The translations under genes were made by a program, and so were the position numbers. Of a DNA stretch of 64,000 bases, positions 9,579-18,163 are shown piece after piece. The stretch is from Pseudomonas fluorescens (GTDB lineage: Bacteria; Pseudomonadota; Gammaproteobacteria; Pseudomonadales; Pseudomonadaceae), in contig NZ_LACH01000001.1 of assembly GCF_000968015.1 (NCBI RefSeq), forward strand, positions 186,001-250,000. The letters are read 5' to 3'. The notes below the pieces were generated by a model. It was not told the DNA's origin. It saw only the letters and a program-made list of their open reading frames with translations, and did not search any database. Numbering within the stretch: position 1 is the stretch's first letter; every line of letters begins with the position of its first letter.

Positions 9579-10234
9579 GCTTGCGTCCAGCGCCGCTCCA
9601 GCACGCGCGAGGCGGCCGAGAGCGGGTAGCAGATGAAAAAGAAAAACAGGAACAGTGCGCCGTAGATCAGTACCGATTCGTAAGTGCGTTCGATGATCTG
9701 CTGACCGACCTTTATCACGTCGACCACGCCGATCAGCACCGCCAGCGAGCTGGTTTTGATGATCCGCGTGTAGACATTGATGGTCGGCGGTGTCATGCGC
9801 TTCAGCGCTTGTGGCAGCAGCACGTAACCGTAGAGTTGCGGGCCGTCCAGGCCAATCGACAACCCCGCCTCACGCTGCCCGCGCGGCAATGAATGCAACG
9901 CGCCGCGCACCACTTCCCCGACTTCGCTGGCGCCCCACAGCGACAACACCAGCACTGCGCACCAGAAGCTCGGAATGCTCAGGCCGAAGAAAATCGGCAG
10001 ACCGAAGAACAGCAAATACAGCCATACCAGCACCGGAATTGCGCGGAACAACTCCAGATAAACGCGCAGGATTGCGTTCAGCCATGTCGAATTCAGCGTG
10101 CGCAGCACACCGTAAAGCACGCCGCCAACGGTGCTGATGGCGATGCTCAGAAAAGAGATCGATAAGGTTTGCGCAGCGCCCTTGCCCAATTGCGGCAACG
10201 ACACCCAGAGCAATTCAAGACCCGAACTGGCCAT
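9575..10234 (-). CDS. Polar amino acid ABC transporter permease (second)
   Basis: The 219-residue permease of the HisM/GlnP family has several TM segments. Its EAA-type loop carries REAGLSIGLDGPQLYGYVLL near residues 125-145. It presumably forms a heterodimer with the product of the preceding gene, which it overlaps by 20 bp. It also overlaps the ATPase gene by ATGA. Confidence 0.88.
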   Translation of the reverse strand: MASSGLELLWVSLPQLGKGAAQTLSISFLSIAISTVGGVLYGVLRTLNSTWLNAILRVYLELFRAIPVLVWLYLLFFGLPIFFGLSIPSFWCAVLVLSLWGASEVGEVVRGALHSLPRGQREAGLSIGLDGPQLYGYVLLPQALKRMTPPTINVYTRIIKTSSLAVLIGVVDVIKVGQQIIERTYESVLIYGALFLFFFFICYPLSAASRVLERRWTQA

Positions 10235-10880
10235 GCTGGAGCCTCCTTTCCAGACGGCTGAGCAGCAGCGACAGCGGTAAGAACAGCAGCACGCAAATCA
10301 GCGTCAGCACGGCGAGCATTTCGTAGGTTTTGTAATAGAGCGCGATGTAGCTTTTGGTGGTGTAGAGAATCTCCGGCACCGCCACCGCCGAGACCACGGT
10401 GGTTTCCTTGAGCAGGAAAATGAAATTGGCAAACAGCGACGGCAGGCTGAGGATGCCGGCTTGCGGCAGGATCACGTAGCGCAGCAATTGCCCGTGGGAC
10501 AGGCCGATGGAGCGCCCGGACTCGAGCTGCGCCTGAGGCACCGCGTCGACGCCGGCACGCAGCACTTCGGTGAGGTAGGCGCCGCCGAGGAAGGTCATGG
10601 TGATGATCGCCGCCGCAAAGCCCGAGACCTTGATGCCCAGCGCTGGCAAGGCGAAGTAGACTAAGAACAGTTGAATCAACAGCGGGGTGTTGCGCGCAAG
10701 TTCCACATACAGCCCGACCAGACGCTGCAAGTAAGGCGTGCGGAATACCAGAATCGTCGCGTTGATCAGCGCCACCAGCAACGACGTGCCGATAGCGATA
10801 AAGCCGACCTGCAGCGTCACGCCCACGGCTTTAAGAAACGCCGGCAAGGTGCTGAGGATAAATGCGTAATCGAAGTTCAT
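10215..10880 (-). CDS. Polar amino acid ABC transporter permease (first)
   Basis: The 221-residue permease is the first gene of the four-gene amino acid importer. It has TM segments typical of the HisM/GlnP family, the LARNTPLLIQLFLVYF segment common to this family, and an EAA-type loop (LESGRSIGLSHGQLLRYVIL). It pairs with the second permease. The upstream region is AT-rich (about 10960-11010), unlike the surroundings, and probably holds the operon promoter. Confidence 0.88.
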   Translation of the reverse strand: MNFDYAFILSTLPAFLKAVGVTLQVGFIAIGTSLLVALINATILVFRTPYLQRLVGLYVELARNTPLLIQLFLVYFALPALGIKVSGFAAAIITMTFLGGAYLTEVLRAGVDAVPQAQLESGRSIGLSHGQLLRYVILPQAGILSLPSLFANFIFLLKETTVVSAVAVPEILYTTKSYIALYYKTYEMLAVLTLICVLLFLPLSLLLSRLERRLQHGQFGS

Positions 10881-10959
10881 TGAACATCCTGGACGCCGCA
10901 GGGTAAGCGACGGTGGTGCAGTCCATGGGCAGTGGATAACTACCCGGCAGACACCGACT

Positions 10960-11010
10960 TTAAAGATATAAAAAGAAGAATTTAAATACCGTTAAAGCAT
11001 ATTGATATCA
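10960..11010 (-). promoter_or_regulatory. AT-rich upstream region of the amino acid importer operon
   Basis: A run of very AT-rich sequence (for example taaaaagaagaatttaaat at about 10970) stands out in this GC-rich genome. It resembles the AT-rich site before oscA at 22960-22984, with a shared taaaaaga core. Control of both by a sulfur regulator such as CysB is an inference; no defined consensus was checked. Confidence 0.35.
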
Positions 11011-11161
11011 CGCAAAAAACTATCTTCCGAGTTTGCTGTGGCAGCGGAAGACGACTATTTTTCTTTGCGCTGTAGGACGGATCTTTTTTTCAAATTACCC
11101 CTCCAAGGACGAACCGATTTTGGCCAGACTCCCCCGGCCGAACCATCACAAGGAAGAGAAA

Positions 11162-11254
11162 ATGGCTGACGTAAAAGTGCCACAGCGGCTGGATCCGCAG
11201 GACATCGTGAAGTTGTTGATGGCGTTGCGCAGGGCGTTGAATACGCGGGGGTAG
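11162..11254 (+). CDS. Small hypothetical protein (30 aa)
   Basis: A 30-codon frame (MADVKVPQRLDPQDIVKLL...) starts at an ATG preceded by AGGAAGAGAAA, a usable ribosome binding site. The peptide is basic at its C-terminus (MALRRALNTRG) and could form an amphipathic helix. I recognise no family. The open frame extends to a TTG at 11033, but that part is AT-rich and unconvincing. It lies alone between the importer operon and a large inverted repeat. Confidence 0.35.
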   Translation: MADVKVPQRLDPQDIVKLLMALRRALNTRG

Positions 11255-11261
11255 TTAGAAC

Positions 11262-11425
11262 CTGCCCTCACCCTCACCCTCTCCCAAGGGGCGAGGGGAC
11301 TGACCGATGTGTTTGTTCGAAATTCTGCGACCTGCAAGTTCAAGTCGAACTCAGGACTTGAAAGGCATGAAGATCTGCTCCCTTTCCCCCTCTCCCCCGT
11401 GGGGAGAGGGCTGGGGTGAGGGGTG
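11262..11425. repeat. Large intergenic inverted repeat (CCCTCACCC...GGGTGAGGG type)
   Basis: The left end (CCCTCACCCTCACCCTCTCC) and the right end (GGAGAGGGCTGGGGTGAGGG) are complementary and enclose about 110 bp with no gene. This resembles short mobile-like palindromic units common in proteobacterial intergenic regions. Confidence 0.6.
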
Positions 11426-11470
11426 GTTCTATAGCCGAACTCACATTCCAATTAATTCCCAACACCCAAT

Positions 11471-11508
11471 AAAAAAACGCCGACGCTTTTACCAGCCGTC
11501 GGCGTTTG
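11471..11508 (-). terminator. Rho-independent terminator of metQ
   Basis: Inverted arms AAACGCCGACG and CGTCGGCGTTT flank a short loop. Read on the minus strand the stem is followed by seven T. It lies 28 bp after the metQ stop. Confidence 0.85.
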
Positions 11509-11535
11509 AAACCTTGAAGGGGTTTACCTCGCGAA

Positions 11536-12318
11536 TCAGAACGCCGGCAGTACCGCGCCGCTGTACTTCTTGGCGATGAATGCTTTCACTTCAGGACTGG
11601 TCAAGGCCTTGGCCAGTTTCTGGATGGCAACGCTGTCCTTGTTGTCCGGACGAGCCACCAGGAAGTTCACGTAAGGCGAATCTGCACCTTCGATCACCAG
11701 CGCGTCTTTAGCCGGGTTCAGACCGGCTTCCAGCGCGTAGTTGGTGTTGATCATGTCCAGGTCGACCTGGTCCAGAACACGCGGCAACATGGCCGATTCC
11801 AGTTCCTTGAACTTGAAGTTGTGCGGGTTCTTGGCGATGTCTTTCGGGGTGGCCAGAGCGTTTTTCGGGTCTTTCAACTCGATCAGGCCAGCCTTCTGCA
11901 GCAGGATCAGGGCACGACCGCTGTTGCTGCCTTCGTTCGGGATAGCGATGGTTGCGCCGTCTTTCAGCTCAGCCAGGGTTTTGACTTTCTTCGAGTAGCC
12001 GCCGAACGGTTCGACGTGCACGCCGATCACCGTCACAAGGTTAGTGCCTTTGCCTTCATTGAAGCTCTTCAGGTACGGCAGGGTCTGGAAGTAGTTGGCG
12101 TCCAGACGCTTCTGGTCAACTTGCACGTTCGGCTGAACGTAGTCGGTGAAGACTTTGATTTCCAGATCCACGCCTTCTTTGGCGAGGGTTGGTTTGATCA
12201 GTTCCAGAATCTCGGCGTGTGGAACCGGGGTCGCCGCAACCACCAGTTTCTCGCCAGCCTGAGCCAGGCCCGCGGTCAGGGCAGCCGCCAATGCGGTGAA
12301 CAACAGAACCTTTTTCAT
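11536..12318 (-). CDS. metQ: MetQ/NlpA family methionine-binding protein
   Basis: The 260-residue protein has a cleavable signal peptide ending GLAQA-GEK. The mature part follows the MetQ/NlpA pattern: PVPHAEILELIKPTLAKEG, the pocket segment DANYFQTLPYLK, and IPNEGSNSGRALILLQ. It should bind methionine in the periplasm for a MetNI transporter. There is no lipobox cysteine, so it looks soluble rather than lipid-anchored. It is a single-gene unit with its own RBS (AAGGACA) and terminator, and may serve the metNI pair at the window start. The upstream AT-rich stretch at about 12420-12480 may hold its promoter. Confidence 0.88.
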   Translation of the reverse strand: MKKVLLFTALAAALTAGLAQAGEKLVVAATPVPHAEILELIKPTLAKEGVDLEIKVFTDYVQPNVQVDQKRLDANYFQTLPYLKSFNEGKGTNLVTVIGVHVEPFGGYSKKVKTLAELKDGATIAIPNEGSNSGRALILLQKAGLIELKDPKNALATPKDIAKNPHNFKFKELESAMLPRVLDQVDLDMINTNYALEAGLNPAKDALVIEGADSPYVNFLVARPDNKDSVAIQKLAKALTSPEVKAFIAKKYSGAVLPAF

Positions 12319-12490
12319 GCAGTGTCCTTATCGAAAATCACGGTCGTCATCGACGACGGCTTGTTTAGTACGAGTGCCAGTGAAGTGCTATCGCTGGCGT
12401 GACGCGGACAATACCGGGATTTTTTATTCCCGAACAATATCTTTTATTCACTTTCATATTCCATTTTGTTCATACAGCACCACGAACAAT

Positions 12491-12586
12491 GTAGGAGCTG
12501 CCGCAGGCTACGATCTTTTGATCTTGGCGAATGCTCAAGCCACCGAAGATCAAGATCAAAAGATCGCAGGCTGCGCCAGCTCCTAC
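12491..12586. repeat. Inverted repeat, GTAGGAGCTGCCGCAGGCT family
   Basis: Inverted arms beginning GTAGGAGCTG and containing GATCTTTTGATCTT enclose about 25 bp. The same family recurs at 22617-22686 and 50992-51068. The right end overlaps the stop codon of the sigma-54 activator gene. Confidence 0.8.
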
Positions 12587-13512
12587 AAAATCGCAGCGTC
12601 CTTGAGCAGTTGTTTCAAGGCTACTTTTTCGACGGCAGAACCGCTGGTGAGAACCTGCTTCAGTTGCCGTTCGATCTGCACCAGTGAGCTGGGCGCCTCG
12701 GGCAGGTTCAAATGCTCCGGCAAAATCTCATCGCCGGTGCTGACCAACAACGCAAAGTGAATGACGTTTTCCAGCTCCCGGGTGTTGCCCGGCCAACTGT
12801 GTTGCTCTAACAAATGCTGCGCGGCTTCGCTGATCAGCGGCACCGGCAGGTCCAGGCGTTGGCTATAGATACCGAGGAAATATTCGGACAGCGACAGAAT
12901 ATCGCCCACCCGTTCACGCAAGGCCGGCAGTTCCAGCTGGCCTTCGCTGAGGTAGTGGTAGAGCCGCTCATTGAATTTTCCGGCGGCCACCGCTTGGGCC
13001 AGGTCGATACTGGTAGCGGCGACCAGGCGCACGTCCACCGGGCTTGGTTGGTGAGCGCCGACACGAGTGACTTCGTGGTTTTCCAGCGCCGCGAGCAATT
13101 TGATCTGGATCGGCAGCGGCAAGTCGCCGATCTCATCCAGGTAGAGCGTCCCGCCGTTGGCAGAACCGAACCAACCCGCGCGACTGCTGGCCGAACCGCT
13201 GTAACTGCCGGCGGCGTAACCGAACAATTCAGCATCGGCGTAGGTCGGACTGATCGCGCCGCAGTTGACCGAGACGAACAACCCGCCGCGATCACTCGCA
13301 CGATGGATGTGCCGCGCGAGCAACTCCTTGCCGCTGCCGGTTTCGCCACGGATCAACACCGAGATCGAGCGCGGCGCCAATAGCTCCAGCTCCTGGCGTA
13401 ACTGACGGGAACGCGGATCGACAAACACCAGCGCCTTGGCGCGAATGCTGAGGGGGCTTTTTTCTGCGTCGGGAAAGGTCAGCAGCGGCTGGCCGAAGGT
13501 TTCAAAACTCAT
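12583..13512 (-). CDS. Sigma-54-type AAA+ activator lacking regulatory and HTH domains
   Basis: The 309-residue protein is almost only an AAA+ domain. Walker A is GETGSGKE (residues 56-63), Walker B TLYLDEIGD (122-130), arginine finger region LPALRERVGDI, and SWPGNTRELENV near the end. The ATG at 13512 follows GGGAG and is preferred over an upstream start at 13572. Three oddities appear. There is no N-terminal sensor domain. The loop that contacts sigma-54, normally GAFTGA, reads GSYSGS (102-107). No Fis-type HTH follows the domain; only ~35 residues remain. The stop TAG lies inside an inverted repeat, so the end may have been lost. Relatives such as SfnR control sulfone use; that link is by context only. 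Confidence 0.75.
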   Translation of the reverse strand: MSFETFGQPLLTFPDAEKSPLSIRAKALVFVDPRSRQLRQELELLAPRSISVLIRGETGSGKELLARHIHRASDRGGLFVSVNCGAISPTYADAELFGYAAGSYSGSASSRAGWFGSANGGTLYLDEIGDLPLPIQIKLLAALENHEVTRVGAHQPSPVDVRLVAATSIDLAQAVAAGKFNERLYHYLSEGQLELPALRERVGDILSLSEYFLGIYSQRLDLPVPLISEAAQHLLEQHSWPGNTRELENVIHFALLVSTGDEILPEHLNLPEAPSSLVQIERQLKQVLTSGSAVEKVALKQLLKDAAIL

Positions 13513-13568
13513 GGCAGACTCCCGCCCAAAGCCGCCGGCAGACGGGGGGCGTTTAACAAGAAAAAGGT

Positions 13569-14150
13569 TCAAGCACGTCGCAGGGCGTGGTGTTCCATTC
13601 GGTTTTGCAGGCGATAGAGATAGGCAAAACCCTGCTCCCAGCGTTGGTGACCGGACTTCACGTTGATGTGTCCGGCACCCGACAAAATCCCCGCCTCAGC
13701 GCCCCAGTGACGAGCCAGTTCCAATGCACGCGGTGTGCTCACGGCACTGTCGTTGTCGGAGCTGACAACCTGGCTCGGGAACGGCAGCAGGTTTGTCGGA
13801 ATCGGGGCGAAATTGCGCAGGGCCGGTGCGCAGGCCGCACGCTCGACGTCTGCCGGGGCGACCAGCAAGGCGCCGCGAACCTGACGTAAAAACTGCACGG
13901 GCGCGGTGGCAGCCCAATGCGCGACAGTGATGCAACCCAGGCTATGGGCGATCAGGATCACCGGCGTGTTGTCGGCGGCAATCGCCTCGGCCAGTGCAGC
14001 GACCCAGTCTTCACGACGCGGCGTCAGCCAGTCGGCCTGCTCCACCCGCGCGCTATTCGGCAGGCTGTTCTGCCAATGGCTTTGCCAATGATCTTCTGGC
14101 GATCCTTGCCAGCCCGGCACAATCAGATAGCGAATTGATTCGTTGCGCAT
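13569..14150 (-). CDS. RBBP9/YdeN family serine hydrolase
   Basis: The 193-residue alpha/beta hydrolase fits the RBBP9/YdeN family. It starts IRYLIVPGWQGSPEDHWQ, has nucleophile elbow AHSLGC (Ser near residue 70), an acidic residue in SSDNDSAVS, and the final His in GAGHINVKSGH. These hydrolases are cytosolic; physiological substrates are mostly unknown. It ends 56 bp before the sigma-54 activator on the same strand, so the two may be co-transcribed. RBS AGGAG lies about 10 bases before the ATG. Confidence 0.85.
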   Translation of the reverse strand: MRNESIRYLIVPGWQGSPEDHWQSHWQNSLPNSARVEQADWLTPRREDWVAALAEAIAADNTPVILIAHSLGCITVAHWAATAPVQFLRQVRGALLVAPADVERAACAPALRNFAPIPTNLLPFPSQVVSSDNDSAVSTPRALELARHWGAEAGILSGAGHINVKSGHQRWEQGFAYLYRLQNRMEHHALRRA

Positions 14151-14277
14151 GGGGGGAACTCTCCTGCTGCGTGTCTGTTCCTGAGCAAGTATAGGGAGGA
14201 GAGTTATATTCGTTAAGGAATAAGAAGCTATTTATTAAGATCTATATCGAATATGAAAATATCCTGCGGGAGTACGC

Positions 14278-14405
14278 CTGTGTGGCGAGGGGATTTATCC
14301 CCGTTCGGCTGCGAAGCAGTCGTGCGCGGTGTGTCTGGTAAACCGCGGTTGTCCATTTCGGGGCCGCTTCGCAGCCCAACGGGGATAAATCCCCTCGCCA
14401 CACAG
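14278..14405. repeat. Large inverted repeat, GTGTGGCGAGGGGATTTATCC family
   Basis: The outer arms (CTGTGTGGCGAGGGGATTTA and its complement) and inner GCTGCGAAGC/GCTTCGCAGC segments form a long hairpin over 128 bp. A relative with diverged arms is at 26330-26449. Apart from this and a possible terminator, the 14151-14648 gap shows no gene. Confidence 0.75.
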
Positions 14406-14441
14406 GCTCCCACAAAGGGATTTGTGTTTTGCCTGAGGCAT

Positions 14442-14477
14442 AAAAAAGGGACCGCACCCTGCCAAGGAGACGGCCCC
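14442..14477 (-). terminator. Possible terminator of the desaturase gene
   Basis: On the minus strand GGGGCCG pairs with CGGTCCC and is followed by six T. It is about 170 bp after the desaturase stop, so the assignment is tentative. Confidence 0.45.
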
Positions 14478-14648
14478 GGAAACTCAAAACTGTTAGCGCG
14501 ATGATTGACTGAAACGGTTATCCAATAAAGAAATATTTAATTACTTTATTAGGCCGAAATCGCATATATCGATCACTCCTTGCGTCACAACTTAGCGCCC
14601 CTTTGGGTCAAATTGATGACCAACGTCTTGAGTTTCCGAGTGCATCGA

Positions 14649-15722
14649 TCAAGCCTGAGCGGCACGAACCTCCTGCGCCTCTGCTGTTTCCTTTCGCACA
14701 AACCGATTCGCCCGCCCAAACGTCCCGAAATCATTGAACCGCACGCCCATGTCTCGCATCACCTTATGCGCCACCGGCACGGTCATCTGACGGATGTAAA
14801 ACGGTTCCTTGACCACAAAGTGATGGATGCCGTGACTGCTGCCGAAGTTGAAGCAGAACGCCTGCAACGGCCACATCCACCACGGGTTCAGCACTTGGGT
14901 CTGCTGGATTACATTGCCCGGCTCAACGTCACCGTAGTAGTGCATGTTCGAGCTGACGAAATGCAGGCAAAAGGTACGTAACACGTTCGGGCCGATGATC
15001 ACCACGGCAGCGATATCGATGACGTGCATCACCGACAACGTGGTCGCTGACCATTCGATCGACGTTCCCATCAGATAGGCGATGCCATTGGCTGCATGGA
15101 AGCCCAGGAACATGTACCAAGCGCCCCAATGCACCAGCGCCAGTGGCGCGTAGACCTTCAGCGCGCGCTTGATGATGCTGATCTTGTGAGCCCAGGTCTT
15201 GGCCCGCAGCATACGAATGAATGCTGACATTACGTTGTCGCCGACCATCAACAGCCGCGCAAAACCCCAGGGCTCACCGTTGGTGATGGCGCGCTCTTCC
15301 ATGTCGGTTTCCGTGCCGGAGACTTTGTGGTGATTGAGGTGCAGATGTCGACGAATCCACGGATTGATCGTGCTTGGCCGCGCCAGCCACACCAGTCCCA
15401 TCATCAGGTTGTGCGGCACGCGCTGTTTGCGGAAGTACATGCTATGAATCAGGTCGTGTTCCAGCTCGTGAGTCAGCGAGGCAAAAAATGCGTTGAGCAA
15501 CAGGCACATCCACCAAGCCATGTGCCCAGTCATGTAGAGCGTCGCCGAGCCAATCATGCCGACCAGCGCGAAGGCCAGAATGCCTGCGCCCAAGGCGTCC
15601 TGATGGTTGAGAATCGGGTAGCGCTGACGCAGTTCGACCCCCTTGGCCAGCACCACTTGGCGAATATGCGCTGATCGCTGAGTTGCATTCAGTCGCTGGG
15701 GACTTGCAGAAGTACCGTGCAT
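14649..15722 (-). CDS. Membrane fatty acid desaturase family protein
   Basis: The 357-residue membrane protein has the three histidine boxes of the FA_desaturase superfamily: THELEHDLIH (about residues 84-93), HLHLNHHK (about 126-133) and HGIHH (about 299-303). Hydrophobic segments lie around residues 45-80 and 190-250. The boxes bind a di-iron centre that uses O2 to desaturate or hydroxylate a lipid or alkyl chain. It is divergent from an AraC-type regulator only 100 bp away, which probably controls it. It differs from the DesA-type enzyme at 25141. Confidence 0.82.
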   Translation of the reverse strand: MHGTSASPQRLNATQRSAHIRQVVLAKGVELRQRYPILNHQDALGAGILAFALVGMIGSATLYMTGHMAWWMCLLLNAFFASLTHELEHDLIHSMYFRKQRVPHNLMMGLVWLARPSTINPWIRRHLHLNHHKVSGTETDMEERAITNGEPWGFARLLMVGDNVMSAFIRMLRAKTWAHKISIIKRALKVYAPLALVHWGAWYMFLGFHAANGIAYLMGTSIEWSATTLSVMHVIDIAAVVIIGPNVLRTFCLHFVSSNMHYYGDVEPGNVIQQTQVLNPWWMWPLQAFCFNFGSSHGIHHFVVKEPFYIRQMTVPVAHKVMRDMGVRFNDFGTFGRANRFVRKETAEAQEVRAAQA

Positions 15723-15822
15723 GCTTCCATCCTCTGGTTATTGATGTTTGCATCCTGCCTTGTGAACCCTCGCAAAGCGGTAGCCGTGAACGCCAACCTG
15801 TTGACCGGAAGCGCCAATCAGC

Positions 15823-16827
15823 ATGACTGAACCGACCTCCCTCGCCAGCTGGACCCGCGCCCTGCGCAAGCAACTCGATGCCCTGGGCCTCGACAGCACC
15901 GCCCTGTGCCAACAGGCGGGGCTCGACCCGCAACTGATGGACGACCCGAACGCCCGTTACCCGTTGTCCGGCACTACGCGCCTGTGGGAAATCGCGGTGC
16001 AGGTCAGCGGTGATCCGGCGATTGGTTTGCGCGTATCGCGCTTCGTCAGCCCCACCACGTTTCACGCGCTCGGTTATGCGTTGGTGGCCAGTGGCAGTCT
16101 GCGAGAAGTGTTCGAGCGTATCGTGCGTTATCACCAGGTGGTCAGCGATGCCCTGGATCTGGAACTGACTCGCGCCGAGGACCGCTACCGTTTCCGCCTG
16201 AAAATCCCCCCAGGCAATCCGGCCCCGGCCTTCGAAGCCATCGACGCCTTCACGGCAATTTACGTACGCACCTGCCGCAATCGCCTGGGCCGCGATTACG
16301 CCCCGCTGGCGGTGTACCTGCGCCGCCCGGAACCGGCGGACCCGCATCAATGGCACAAAGTCTTCCGCTCACCGGTGTACTTCGCCGCCGATGAAGACCG
16401 ACTGGAATTCGCCGTCGTGGACTTCGACAGTCACTTGGACGACGCCAACCCGGAACTGGCCGAGCACAACGAAACAGTGCTCAAACGCACCCTCGCCCAA
16501 CTCAAACCCCTGACCTGGGAACGCAAGGTTCGCGACGCCATTGAGGAGCAATTGCCGGAAGGCGAGCCCAGCGCCGAACACATCGCCCAGGCCCTGCACC
16601 TGAGTTTGCGCAGCCTGCAACGGCATCTGGCGGACGAGGGTTGCCGGTTCGATACGTTGCTCAACGAAAGCCGCGAGAATCTGGCGCTGCTGCACCTGCG
16701 CGATCCGCAATGCTCATTGAGCGAGATCAGCTACCTGCTGGGATTTGCGGACACGAGCAGCTTCAGCCGCGCGTTCAAGCGCTGGACCGGGATGACACCG
16801 GGGCAGTTTCGGGATGGGTTGCGGTAA
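15823..16827 (+). CDS. AraC family transcriptional regulator
   Basis: The 334-residue regulator has an N-terminal ligand domain of the ArabR-binding type (about residues 20-200; SGTTRLWEIAVQVSGDPAIG and the HALGYALVASGSL segment). A C-terminal double HTH follows (about 240-330; HIAQALHLSLRSLQRHL and ISYLLGFADTSSFSRAFKRW). This layout is typical of OruR/VirS-like activators. The gene is divergent from the desaturase across a 100-bp gap. The inducer is probably a fatty acid or related compound, by context only. Confidence 0.88.
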   Translation: MTEPTSLASWTRALRKQLDALGLDSTALCQQAGLDPQLMDDPNARYPLSGTTRLWEIAVQVSGDPAIGLRVSRFVSPTTFHALGYALVASGSLREVFERIVRYHQVVSDALDLELTRAEDRYRFRLKIPPGNPAPAFEAIDAFTAIYVRTCRNRLGRDYAPLAVYLRRPEPADPHQWHKVFRSPVYFAADEDRLEFAVVDFDSHLDDANPELAEHNETVLKRTLAQLKPLTWERKVRDAIEEQLPEGEPSAEHIAQALHLSLRSLQRHLADEGCRFDTLLNESRENLALLHLRDPQCSLSEISYLLGFADTSSFSRAFKRWTGMTPGQFRDGLR

Positions 16828-16840
16828 AGGATCCAGGAGG

Positions 16841-16948
16841 TGTGGTGTCTGGTCTGGCCTCATCGCGAGCAAGCTCACTCCCACATTTTGAAATGCATTC
16901 CCCTGTGGGAGCGAGCTTGCTCGCGATGAGGCCAGACCAGACACCACA
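16841..16948. repeat. REP pair inside an extended near-perfect 108-bp palindrome
   Basis: Normal REP arms are extended outward on both sides by TGTGGTGTCTGGTCTGGCCT and its complement. Each arm is therefore about 47 nt with one mismatch. It sits between the convergent ends of the AraC gene and the short response regulator and could act as a bidirectional terminator. Confidence 0.85.
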
Positions 16949-16956
16949 GAAACACC

Positions 16957-17322
16957 TCAGCGCCCCCGATCCCGCCGCAACAACTTGCGCACTCGCTTCA
17001 CCAACTCGCTCACGGCAAAAGGCTTGAGCAGGTAATCATCCTCATGCAACTCCAGGTCGCGCAGGCGATCCTCGATGCCGTCCCTGGTGGTCAGGAACAG
17101 CACCGGCGTATCACCGAGCTTGCGGATCTGCTGCAACAACTGCCAACCGTTGAGCCCGGGCAGCATCACGTCGAGGATGATCAGCTCGTATTCGCCAGAC
17201 TCGATGAAACGACGGCCGTCCATACCGTTGACCGCCACATCGACTGAGTAACTTGCCTCGCTCAGGCCTTTAGCCAGGAGTTTGGCGGTCTCAGGTTCGT
17301 CTTCCACTAACAGCACACGCAT
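16957..17322 (-). CDS. Receiver-only response regulator (CopR/IrlR-like REC, no output domain)
   Basis: The 121-residue protein is a complete receiver domain: VEDE acidic pocket at the start, phospho-acceptor Asp in ILDVMLPGLNGW (about residue 51), FLTTRDG switch Thr and LLKPF with the conserved Lys. The sequence resembles OmpR-type metal regulators (CopR/IrlR), which are ~225 residues with a winged helix. Here the frame stops at RRDRGR just after the receiver, 8 bp before an extended REP palindrome. No histidine kinase is encoded nearby. It may be a real single-domain regulator or a truncated one. RBS GAGGTG precedes the ATG. Confidence 0.82.
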   Translation of the reverse strand: MRVLLVEDEPETAKLLAKGLSEASYSVDVAVNGMDGRRFIESGEYELIILDVMLPGLNGWQLLQQIRKLGDTPVLFLTTRDGIEDRLRDLELHEDDYLLKPFAVSELVKRVRKLLRRDRGR

Positions 17323-17392
17323 GGCACACCTCGATTATCGTCATCACAGGCTAGGCGCCTTCGCGTCCAAAGCCCACCCCTAACGCCGGGTT

Positions 17393-18079
17393 TTAGATAA
17401 TCGCCAACATCCGCAATCGCTCCGCATCCAGAATCTCGATCTCGCCGTACTTGAGATTCACAATCCCCTGCCCCTGCAAGTCCTTGAGAATCTGGTTGGT
17501 GGTCTGACGCGACAGCGACAGCATCGACGCCAATTGCTCCTGGGGCAGTTGCAGCACCCGTCGCGGCGGGTCGATTTCGCCGTAACCCTCGGCGATCATC
17601 AGCAAGCGATGAGCCAGTCGAGCGGCGGCTGGCATCAGGCTCAGATGTTCGAGATTGACGAAGGTCAGGCGCAATTTCTGGCTCATCAGCAATGCCAGTT
17701 GCCGCCAGTACACCGGTTGTTCATCAAGCAACGTCAGCAGCACGGTTTGCGAGATGTGCAACAGGACGCAATGACCCAGACCGAACGCATCATGAGTGCG
17801 CGGCTGGCCATCAAACAGGCAGATTTCGCCGAACCAGTGGGGCGACTCCACCAGGCTCAACAGCGCCTCCTTGCCCTGCTCGCTCACGGCGCCGATGCGC
17901 ACCGAACCTTCGAGCACCGCGTACAGCCCGCACGGTGGATCGCCGCGCTTGAACAGCCGCTGGCCTGGCGACAACCGCCGCACTTTGGCGGCGGCCAGCA
18001 GACTATCCTGTAAAGGAACAGGTAAATGGCTGAACCACTGCCCTTTATCCAGCCGCGAACGCCAAACCTGCATGTCCAT
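17393..18079 (-). CDS. Crp/Fnr family transcriptional regulator
   Basis: The 228-residue regulator has an N-terminal cyclic-nucleotide-binding fold (about residues 15-130; GQRLFKRGDPPCGLYAVLEG and FGEICLFDGQPRTHD). A C-terminal Crp-type HTH follows (about 165-225; LPQEQLASMLSLSRQTTNQI). I see no FNR cysteine cluster. A longer open frame exists, but the ATG at 18079 follows AGGAG and gives the normal family length. The ligand is unknown. It is divergent from the Mpo1-like gene with 84 bp between. Confidence 0.85.
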   Translation of the reverse strand: MDMQVWRSRLDKGQWFSHLPVPLQDSLLAAAKVRRLSPGQRLFKRGDPPCGLYAVLEGSVRIGAVSEQGKEALLSLVESPHWFGEICLFDGQPRTHDAFGLGHCVLLHISQTVLLTLLDEQPVYWRQLALLMSQKLRLTFVNLEHLSLMPAAARLAHRLLMIAEGYGEIDPPRRVLQLPQEQLASMLSLSRQTTNQILKDLQGQGIVNLKYGEIEILDAERLRMLAII

Positions 18080-18163
18080 GAAAACTCCTGGAGATTGTCG
18101 CCTGCCTGACAGAGCGAAATGTGGACCCGGGGCATGATCCATCACCCAACAGGAGGAACAACA

